Assembly: GCA_024636475.1 (NCBI GenBank)
Contig: JAGXHA010000054.1
Span: 1 to 60,478, forward strand
Origin: Roseobacter sp.
GTDB lineage: Bacteria; Pseudomonadota; Alphaproteobacteria; Rhodobacterales; Rhodobacteraceae
Direction: 5' to 3'
Length of the DNA stretch: 60,478 nucleotides
Shown here: positions 54,901-60,478 of the stretch, in pieces
Layout of the letters: every line of letters begins with the position of its first letter
How positions within the stretch are numbered: position 1 is the stretch's first letter
The notes under the pieces: generated by a model
What the model saw: only the letters and a program-made list of their open reading frames with translations
What the model was told of the DNA's origin: nothing
Databases searched by the model: none
Translations under genes and position numbers: made by a program

Positions 54901-56439
54901 ATCGCCCATCGACGCAAGTGTTTCTTTGCCATCCTCGGCCATAGGGGCAAGGATCTGCTCGAGGTCTTCGATGGTGTACCCTGCGGCCACCTGACGGCGG
55001 CGCAGTTCGTTTCCGGCGAACAAGGGCTTTTCTTCGATGCCACTCAGCGCATCGTCAAGTTCATTGATCTTGCCGACCCATTCGCCAAACGGGCGCGACG
55101 CGGCCAGCTTGTCTTTGATTTCGGTGTCGCCGAACATTTTGCCTTCTACGATGTCGACAGCCAGCAATTGACCGGGGCCAAGCGCGCCTTTGCGGACGAC
55201 ATTCGCCTCGTCTTGCGGAACCATACCCGCCTCAGAGCCAGCGATCAGCATACCGTCAGCCGTCACGACATAGCGCATCGGGCGCAGGCCGCTGCGGTCA
55301 AGGCCGGCACAGACCCAGCGGCCATCAGTCATGGCAAGGGCAGCAGGGCCATCCCAGGGTTCCATCACCGAGTTGCAGTATGAATACATGTCGCGCCATG
55401 CTTCGGGTAGTTCGACCGCCTGCTTGGACCAGCTTTCGGGCACCAGCATGGTTTTCGCCATGGGCGCATTGCGGCCCGCGCGGACCAGTACCTCGAACAC
55501 TGCGTCCAGTGCTGCAGAGTCGGAAGACCCGGCGGCAACGATCGGCTTGATGTCTTCAGCCATGTCGCCAAAAGTGCCCGACGCCATGCGGATTTCGTGA
55601 GACTTCATCCAGTTCAGGTTGCCCTTAAGCGTGTTGATTTCGCCATTGTGAGCTAACATGCGGAACGGCTGTGCCAGCCACCACTGCGGGAAGGTGTTTG
55701 TGGAATAGCGCTGGTGATAAATCGCGAATGCGGACTCAAAGCGGTCATCCATCAGGTCGGGATAGAAGTTGGCCACATCCTGGGCCAGCATCATACCCTT
55801 GTAGATAACCGAACGGCAGGACATGGACGCGATGTACAGGGTTGGCACCTGGGCAGCGAGTGCTGCCTTTTCGATGCGACGACGGATCACGTAAAGCTCG
55901 CGCTCGAATGTTTCCTCGTCGACGCCCTTGGCGTTCGAGATCAATATTTGCTCGATCTCGGGGCGGGTCGCGTTGGCCTTTTCACCCAGCACCGTGATGT
56001 CTACCGGAACGTGACGCCAGCCGTAGATATAGTAACCCATGCGCAGGACCTCGGTCTCGACGATGGTCCGGCATGTTTCCTGCGCGGCGAAATTGGTGCG
56101 TGGCAGAAAAACCTGACCAACGGCAATCAGCTCGTCCTCGCGGGGGTTGTGGCCTGTGCGGCGCACCTGATCGTAGAAGAAGTTAACGGGGATCTGCACG
56201 TGAATGCCCGCACCATCACCGGTTCTACCATCGGCATCAACAGCACCACGGTGCCAGATCGCCTTGAGCGCCTTGATGCCGTTCATCACAACACTGCGGC
56301 TGCGCGACCCGTCAATGTTCACCACAAGGCCAACACCGCAAGAAGAATGCTCTTCTTCCTCGGAATACATACCATTTTCGGCCATGTAGGCGCGCTTTGC
56401 TTCTTCGCGGGCTACCCAGGCGTCATCATACTTGGTCAT
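51907..56439 (-). CDS. gltB: Glutamate synthase (NADPH) large subunit
   Basis: 1510 residues, the normal length. The N-terminal glutaminase domain begins after a short propeptide at Cys34 (SSCGVGLVV), the Ntn nucleophile. The central and FMN-binding synthase domains include GGEDPAHFHPE and LISGHNGGTGASP, with the 3Fe-4S cysteines in CQSNTCPVGVC. A C-terminal GXGXG beta-helix domain (GDANDYVGKGLSGGTIVV) follows. It makes two glutamates from 2-oxoglutarate and glutamine, completing ammonium assimilation. The gene lies 61 bases after gltD on the same strand. Confidence 0.97.
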   Translation of the reverse strand: MTKYDDAWVAREEAKRAYMAENGMYSEEEEHSSCGVGLVVNIDGSRSRSVVMNGIKALKAIWHRGAVDADGRTGDGAGIHVQIPVNFFYDQVRRTGHNPREDELIAVGQVFLPRTNFAAQETCRTIVETEVLRMGYYIYGWRHVPVDITVLGEKANATRPEIEQILISNAKGVDEETFERELYVIRRRIEKAALAAQVPTLYIASMSCRSVIYKGMMLAQDVANFYPDLMDDRFESAFAIYHQRYSTNTFPQWWLAQPFRMLAHNGEINTLKGNLNWMKSHEIRMASGTFGDMAEDIKPIVAAGSSDSAALDAVFEVLVRAGRNAPMAKTMLVPESWSKQAVELPEAWRDMYSYCNSVMEPWDGPAALAMTDGRWVCAGLDRSGLRPMRYVVTADGMLIAGSEAGMVPQDEANVVRKGALGPGQLLAVDIVEGKMFGDTEIKDKLAASRPFGEWVGKINELDDALSGIEEKPLFAGNELRRRQVAAGYTIEDLEQILAPMAEDGKETLASMGDDTPSAVLSNQYRPLSHFFRQNFSQVTNPPIDSLREFRVMSLKTRFGNLKNVLDESSAQTEILVLDSPFLTNSQFDQLMSEFNADSVTIDCTFEPGGSNLNEGLRRIRDEAEDAVRSGAGHIVLTDQFSGEGRVAMPMILATSAVHSQLTRKGLRTFTSLNVRSAECVDPHYFAVLIGCGATVVNAYLAEDSLADRIERGLLDVNLTKAMARYRTAIDQGLLKIMAKMGISVVSSYRGGLNFEAVGLSRAMCAEYFPGMTSRISGIGTIGIQRKAEAVHDRGWKGDGTVLPIGGFYKARTSGETHAWEASSMHMLQMACNKASYQMWKQYSAKMQSNPPIHLRDLLDIKALGAPIPIEEVESITAIRKRFVTPGMSLGALSPEAHKTLNVAMNRIGAKSDSGEGGEDPAHFHPEPNGDNPSAKIKQVASGRFGVTAEYLNQCEELEIKVAQGAKPGEGGQLPGMKVTDLIARLRHSTKGVTLISPPPHHDIYSIEDLAQLIYDLKQINPRCKVTVKLVASSGVGTIAAGVAKAKADIILISGHNGGTGASPATSIKYAGLPWEMGLTEAHQVLSMNNLRDRVTLRTDGGLRTGRDIVMAAMMGAEEYGIGTAALIAMGCIMVRQCQSNTCPVGVCTQDEALRGKFTGNADKVVNLITFYATEVRELLASIGARSLDDVIGRADLLAQVSRGSAHLDDLDLNPLLITVDGAGEIKYDRNKPRNAVLDTLDAEIVRDAERFLKDGEKMQLSYAVQNTHRTVGTRTSSHIISRFGMNNQLQPDHLTVKLTGSAGQSLGAFAAPGLKLEVSGDANDYVGKGLSGGTIVVRPSMASTIKAAENTIIGNTVLYGATKGYLFAAGRAGERFAVRNSGAHAVIEGCGSNGCEYMTGGVTVILGDVGANFGAGMTGGMAYLYDPDGKANSMLNAETLVTCPVTVDHWENQLKSLIEQHVKETDSRKGADILQHWDTEKANFLQICPTEMLIHIPAPLSHDKKAMPAE

Positions 56440-56500
56440 TTCGGTTCTCCTAGTTCGGGCGCGCCGGGGCGCGAAAATTTGTTCTTAGTATAGTGCCGGT

Positions 56501-57934
56501 TTATTCTGCGGCGATGGCGCTTTTCGTGCCGAGCCGCTCAAGGATCGCTTGTGCACAATCGCGCCCGTCCTTGATCGCCCAAACCACGAGCGACGCGCCA
56601 CGCACGATGTCGCCCACAGCATAGACGCCATCCAGTTCAGTGGCACCCGTGATGTAGTCGGCCTTGATCGTACCCCAGCGGTTGACCGGCAGGTCAGGTG
56701 TGTTCCAAAGCGTTGGCAGGTCTTCGGGTTCAAAGCCAAGGGCCATGATGACCAGATCGGCCTCTTCCACGTAATCCGCGCCCTCGATCAACTCTGGGGC
56801 CTGGCGACCTGTGGCGTCGGGCGCGCCAAGGCGCATTTTCTGAACCATAACGCCTGTCACGGGATCGCCTACGAACCCTTTGGGGGCTGACAGCCATTCG
56901 AACACAACGCCTTCTTCCTCGGCGTTTTGCACTTCGCGCTGGCTGCCGGGCATGTTCGCGCGGTCACGGCGATACAGGCACTTGACCGATGTTGCGCCCT
57001 GACGGATGGAGGTGCGCACGCAGTCCATCGCAGTATCACCGCCACCGATCACGACGACCTTTTTGCCGTTTGCGTTCAAACGCCCGGATTCGAATTCCTC
57101 GACCGTGTCACCAAAGCTTTTGCGGTTGCTGACGGTCAGGAAGTCAATCGCGCGTTCAAGACCCACGCCACCAACACCGGGGGCCTGAATTTCGCGGGTT
57201 CTGTAAACGCCGGTCGCGATGATTACTGCGTCATGTTTGGCACGGATATCGGCGAAACTGATGTCGACGCCCACATCGCAGTTCAGCTCAAACGTCACAC
57301 CACCTTCGGCGAGTTGATCGTTGCGGCGGGTCACGATGTCTTTCTCAAGCTTGAAACCGGGGATGCCGTAGGTCAGCAAGCCGCCGGCGCGGTCATAGCG
57401 GTCATAGATGGTAACCTGCACACCCTGACGGCGCAGCACGTCTGCGGCGGCAAGGCCACCGGGACCGGCACCGATGATGCCGACCGACTCAGTGCGCTCG
57501 GAGTGAGGTTTGATCGCTTGTACCCAACCGTTTTCCCACGCGGTATCGGTGATGTATTTCTCGACCGACCCTATGGTGACTGTGCCGTGGCCAGACTGCT
57601 CGATCACGCAATTGCCTTCGCACAAACGGTCCTGAGGGCAGATGCGCCCGCAAATTTCTGGAAATGTGTTGGTGGCTTGGGATACCTCATAGGCTTCTTT
57701 CAAGCGACCTTCAGCGGTCAGGCGCAGCCAATCCGGTATGTTGTTGTGCAGCGGGCAATGGGTCTGGCAATAAGGTACCCCACACTGGCTACAGCGGCTG
57801 GATTGTTCTTTGGCCTTGGTGTCAGCGTATTCGGCGTAAATTTCCTTGAAGTCTTCACGACGTAGATTCGGCATCCGCTTTTCGGGCATGTCGCGCGAAA
57901 CCGTTGTAAACTTAAGCATTGGCTGCTTTGCCAT
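56501..57934 (-). CDS. gltD: Glutamate synthase small subunit
   Basis: 477 residues from ATG 57934 (MAKQPMLKF; GGAG nine bases ahead). The frame is open to 58195, but that extension is not protein-like and overlaps the divergent uppP gene. Two [4Fe-4S] clusters are indicated by CSQCGVPYCQTHCP and CGRICPQDRLCEGNC. The FAD-binding GxGxxG is IGAGPGGLAAADVL and the NADPH site is VIGGGDTAMDCVR. It passes electrons from NADPH to the large subunit. Gene order gltD then gltB in one operon. Confidence 0.97.
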   Translation of the reverse strand: MAKQPMLKFTTVSRDMPEKRMPNLRREDFKEIYAEYADTKAKEQSSRCSQCGVPYCQTHCPLHNNIPDWLRLTAEGRLKEAYEVSQATNTFPEICGRICPQDRLCEGNCVIEQSGHGTVTIGSVEKYITDTAWENGWVQAIKPHSERTESVGIIGAGPGGLAAADVLRRQGVQVTIYDRYDRAGGLLTYGIPGFKLEKDIVTRRNDQLAEGGVTFELNCDVGVDISFADIRAKHDAVIIATGVYRTREIQAPGVGGVGLERAIDFLTVSNRKSFGDTVEEFESGRLNANGKKVVVIGGGDTAMDCVRTSIRQGATSVKCLYRRDRANMPGSQREVQNAEEEGVVFEWLSAPKGFVGDPVTGVMVQKMRLGAPDATGRQAPELIEGADYVEEADLVIMALGFEPEDLPTLWNTPDLPVNRWGTIKADYITGATELDGVYAVGDIVRGASLVVWAIKDGRDCAQAILERLGTKSAIAAE

Positions 57935-58160
57935 GATAGATATCTCCGAAAGAAAAACTTTGTTTATATCCCATATACAGGTGCAAAAGGATAATAAAGG
58001 CAGCAAAGCTGACCTATATGTGAAATATTCTTGCTTTCGATGCAAAATACTTTGCTGTTTTATCGATATTAGATCCGTACCGGACCTAATTAAGCACTTT
58101 GCTTTCGTTTGAAGGGGATTATACGTCCTTCCAACCCTAGTCGTCACAGGCAGCAAGACA

Positions 58161-58964
58161 ATGACATTGTTCCAACTATTGCTCGTAGCCATCATACAAG
58201 GGCTGACAGAATTTCTGCCAGTGTCCTCGTCGGGCCACCTTATTCTTTTACCGTTCGTGACAGGGGGCCCTGATCAGGGGCTCGCCATTGATGTGGCGGT
58301 GCATGTCGGCACGTTGCTGGCTGTGATCCTATATTTCCGCGTTGAAGTGACCGAAGCCGTGATCGGGCTGGGTCGCCTGTTGCGCGGAAAGGTCGACACG
58401 CGCGGGGCGCACACGGCGCTGCTTTTGATTATCGCAACGATACCGGTCTTGATCGTCGGTCTGATTTTCAAACTACTGGGCATTGATGAAATGCTAAGGT
58501 CGGTTGCTGTGATCGGATGGACCATGCTGATCTTTGGTCTTGTTCTGTATTGGGCCGACAAGACCGGGGCGCAAACGCGCACGTCTAAAGAATGGTTGAT
58601 GAAAGATGCGGTCTTGATGGGGTTGGCACAGGCGGTGGCACTGATCCCCGGCACCTCGCGTTCTGGCATCACAATTACGGCAGCCCGCAAGCTGGGGTAT
58701 GACCGCACAGGGGCGGCTACGTTGTCGATGCTGATGTCGATCCCGACGATCCTTGCATCTGGCGTATTGCTGTCCTTGGACGTGATCGGTGAAGCGGATT
58801 GGCAGCTTGCCAAAGATGCATCCATTGCCGCTGCATTTGCCTTTGTCGCGGCCATGCTTGCGCTGGTGATCATGATGCGTCTGCTGCGCAGTGTCAGCTT
58901 TACACCATATGTCATCTACCGCGTTATTCTGGGCAGCGCATTGCTGGTTTACGCCTACGCATGA
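58161..58964 (+). CDS. uppP: Undecaprenyl-diphosphatase
   Basis: A 267-residue membrane protein of the BacA/UppP family. Signature motifs are GLTEFLPVSSSGHLIL near the N-terminus and PGTSRSGITITAA near residue 165, which hold the catalytic Glu, Ser, His and Arg residues. It dephosphorylates undecaprenyl diphosphate, recycling the lipid carrier for peptidoglycan and exopolysaccharide. It is divergent from gltD and followed by a strong hairpin. Confidence 0.97.
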   Translation: MTLFQLLLVAIIQGLTEFLPVSSSGHLILLPFVTGGPDQGLAIDVAVHVGTLLAVILYFRVEVTEAVIGLGRLLRGKVDTRGAHTALLLIIATIPVLIVGLIFKLLGIDEMLRSVAVIGWTMLIFGLVLYWADKTGAQTRTSKEWLMKDAVLMGLAQAVALIPGTSRSGITITAARKLGYDRTGAATLSMLMSIPTILASGVLLSLDVIGEADWQLAKDASIAAAFAFVAAMLALVIMMRLLRSVSFTPYVIYRVILGSALLVYAYA

Positions 58965-58967
58965 ACG

Positions 58968-58999
58968 AAAAAGGGCCCGCCAAAATTGGCAGGGCCCTT
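58968..58999. terminator. Bidirectional terminator between uppP and the SDR gene
   Basis: AAGGGCCC and GGGCCCTT form the base of a stem whose inner part is GCCAA/TTGGC with one offset base. The AAAA before it gives a T tail on the minus strand. It serves the convergent ends of uppP and the oxidoreductase gene. Confidence 0.8.
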
Positions 59000-59018
59000 G
59001 GTCAAAGCGTCAATGCGA

Positions 59019-60002
59019 TCAACCGCGCAGGTTCTTTGCGGAACTCATGATATCGTCATACTGGCCTGACGGGCGGAACCGCCACAGATAGTCCGGCAGA
59101 ACCGATGCCATTGAAACAGGTGAAATTCCCAAAGCGTCAAACCCTTTGGCACCATCTTGCACGACATTGTCCTTGGCAAGGTTCTTGACCTGATCAGCGG
59201 TCACCATGCCGTTCTTGACCAGCCCAAACGTGACCGATTGCAGCGTATCAAAAGCAAAGGCCATGATCTTGGCCGCGAACATCGGCACACTTAGCACCAG
59301 TCGCCGGCGGTGGATCACAGTCAACATCCGCTGCATCAGGGCCCGAAAGCTCTCGACATCGGGGCCGCCAAGTTCGTAAATCCCCGCCGGTGCTGTTCCC
59401 AGGACAGCCTTTTCGGCCGCATGTGCGACATCATCCACATAGACGGGCTGGAACAACGTATCGGCACCAATGACGGGCACTGCCGGGCTAATCCGTGTCA
59501 TACCTGCAAAACGGTTAAAGAATTCATCCTCTGGCCCGAAAACGATCGAGGGGCGCAGGATAACGGCGTCGGGCATATGTTTAAGCACGGCAGCCTCACC
59601 CATTGCTTTGGTTTGGGCATATTCACTTGGTGCATCATCATCGGCACCAATCGCGGAGATCTGCACCATCCGGCTGATACCTTCGGCGGCGGCGATGCGT
59701 GCAATACGTTCTGCACCGTCGGCCTGAATGGCCTCGAACGTGCTTTTGCCGGTCTCTGCCAGAATGCCCACACAGTTCACGACCGCATCTGCCCCCTGCA
59801 ATGCGGCGCGCACGGACGCATCATCGCGAATGTTGCAAAATATGGGCTCAACCTGACCGACAGCGCCATAAGGGCGCACAAAGATCGCTTCATTTGGGCG
59901 GCGCACCGCCACTCGAACGCGCCATCCTGCCTTGGCCATCCGGCGCACAATATAGCGCCCTACAAACCCCGAGCCGCCGTAAATCGTGACCAGCTTTGAC
60001 AT
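59019..60002 (-). CDS. Atypical SDR, complex I NDUFA9-like NAD(P)-binding protein
   Basis: 327 residues from ATG 60002, with AGGAGC seven bases upstream. The N-terminal dinucleotide motif is TIYGGSGFVGRYIVRRM (GxxGxxG). VVNCVGIL and YAQTKAMGE follow as in extended/atypical SDRs of the NDUFA9 type, where the catalytic Tyr-Lys is modified. In alphaproteobacteria such proteins are linked to complex I or quinone (coenzyme Q) metabolism. No respiratory genes adjoin. The longer open frame to 60164 is not supported. Confidence 0.88.
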   Translation of the reverse strand: MSKLVTIYGGSGFVGRYIVRRMAKAGWRVRVAVRRPNEAIFVRPYGAVGQVEPIFCNIRDDASVRAALQGADAVVNCVGILAETGKSTFEAIQADGAERIARIAAAEGISRMVQISAIGADDDAPSEYAQTKAMGEAAVLKHMPDAVILRPSIVFGPEDEFFNRFAGMTRISPAVPVIGADTLFQPVYVDDVAHAAEKAVLGTAPAGIYELGGPDVESFRALMQRMLTVIHRRRLVLSVPMFAAKIMAFAFDTLQSVTFGLVKNGMVTADQVKNLAKDNVVQDGAKGFDALGISPVSMASVLPDYLWRFRPSGQYDDIMSSAKNLRG

Positions 60003-60204
60003 GATGATGCTCCTGTCCAGAAAATCTGAACGATAGATACAGTTATGCCCCTTTGGGAACAAGGCGCAAATCGGCGCAGTTGGATCCTTTGGCTTTTGAA
60101 GAACCCAATGCCTCGGCGCGCATCGCCAACAAGATGCAAGAATGCCCGCGAATCCAATTGACACCCCAGCCGCACAGGATTAGAGCAACCGACACGGCCC
60201 CTGT

Positions 60205-60290
60205 GCCCAGGTGGCGGAATGGTAGACGCGCTAGCTTCAGGTGCTAGTACTGGCAACGGTGTGGAGGTTCGAGTCCTCTTCTGGGCACCA
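60205..60290 (+). tRNA. tRNA-Leu(CAG)
   Basis: An 86-base class II tRNA. The acceptor stem is GCCCAGG/TCTGGGC with A as discriminator and encoded CCA. The anticodon stem CTAGC/GCTAG holds loop TTCAGGT with anticodon CAG. A variable arm (around TACTGGCAACGGTG) is followed by a T arm GGAGGTTCGAGTCCTCT. Its 3' half is a classic attachment site, and an integrase gene starts 62 bases downstream. Confidence 0.95.
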
Positions 60291-60318
60291 ATTCTCGAGT
60301 TAACCCATTGAATACTCT

Positions 60319-60338
60319 CAGTTTACTGTAGGAAACTG
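60319..60338 (+). other. Small hairpin between tRNA-Leu and integrase gene
   Basis: CAGTTT and AAACTG pair around an eight-base loop. It could help end tRNA transcription or belong to the attachment/integrase control region. There is no T run, so the role is unclear. Confidence 0.3.
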
Positions 60339-60352
60339 CGAGGGCGTAGGAC

Positions 60353-60478
60353 ATGGCGTATGACAAATCGGTTCCCCACTCATTCACTAAGAGTGGAATC
60401 TATTACTTCGAGCGGAGGGTCCCAAGCGACCTGAAGAGGCACTACCACGCGCCGAAGATTACATATTCACTCAGGACC
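60353..60478 (+). CDS. Tyrosine-recombinase-type integrase, N-terminal part only
   Basis: The frame starts at ATG 60353 and runs off the end of the window (42 residues). HSFTKSGIYYFERRVPSDLK with RHYHAP behind it matches the N-terminal DUF6538-type segment of phage/genomic-island integrases (site-specific tyrosine recombinases), read as SGxYYxRRRVPxDL. The catalytic domain lies outside. Its position directly behind tRNA-Leu, reading away from it, is the usual layout for an integrated element using the tRNA 3' end as attachment site. Confidence 0.75.
   Translation, partial: MAYDKSVPHSFTKSGIYYFERRVPSDLKRHYHAPKITYSLRT

Noticed and set aside
57935..58195. 87-residue N-terminal extension of gltD
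   Set aside because: It overlaps the divergent uppP start, is not similar to any GltD N-terminus, and a good ribosome site precedes ATG 57934.
1..60478. CRISPR array or insertion sequence
   Set aside because: No regularly spaced repeats and no transposase-like frame were seen on either strand; the only recombinase is the partial integrase at the right edge.

Overview
The window looks like a chromosomal segment of an alphaproteobacterium of the Rhodobacterales, most likely the Roseobacter group. The evidence is the PhyR-NepR-EcfG general stress response module with GGAAC-N16/17-GTT promoters, a TAXI-type TRAP transporter with a fused permease, a PrsD-type type I secretion ATPase, a PqiA-PqiA-PqiB-PqiC set with PqiA split in two, and the style of the translated proteins. 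No species is claimed.

Layout. 1-8.6 kb: remains of an exopolysaccharide locus. It holds a 5'-truncated family 2 glycosyltransferase, a Wzx-like flippase, the first part of an acyltransferase, the first part of an O-antigen-ligase-like protein, two leaderless beta-helix proteins on the minus strand and a type I secretion ABC protein. At about 2.35 kb and 4.41 kb a plus-strand gene fragment runs tail-to-tail into a minus-strand gene whose end is also lost, so four genes are broken at two junctions. A tRNA-Arg(TCT) closes the block. 8.9-20 kb: a GNAT protein, a peptide/nickel-type ABC transporter (fused ATPases, two permeases, and a binding protein further upstream) interrupted by a divergent histone-deacetylase-family amidohydrolase and a small protein; then a YegD-like Hsp70, an M20 deacylase and a class V aminotransferase. 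20-23.8 kb: FNT channel, YihY/BrkB membrane protein, Crp/Fnr regulator, a degenerate receiver protein, and a Holin-X/DUF883 pair. 23.9-27.8 kb: phyR, divergent nepR-ecfG-HisKA_2 kinase, and a 52-residue membrane peptide, with four good EcfG promoter matches.

27.7-42.5 kb is a coherent nitrogen/amine block. A PuuR-like XRE-cupin regulator is divergent from a GABA-type aminotransferase. A TAXI TRAP uptake system follows, then five collinear enzymes: nitrilase-family amidase, large PLP Orn/Lys/Arg-type decarboxylase, ATP-grasp ligase, C45 Ntn-hydrolase and class III aminotransferase. The enzyme set reads as amine formation, amide ligation, amide hydrolysis and transamination. The product is not recognisable to me, and this is the best candidate for an undescribed pathway in the window.

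42.6-60.5 kb: PqiA1-PqiA2-PqiB-PqiC envelope lipid transport, a Wzc-like tyrosine autokinase, an unrecognised secreted/membrane protein, a PstS-OmpA hybrid, glutamate synthase (gltD-gltB), uppP, an NDUFA9-like SDR, a tRNA-Leu(CAG), and immediately behind it the start of a tyrosine-recombinase-type integrase. The right edge is therefore the entry point of an integrated element whose body lies outside the window.
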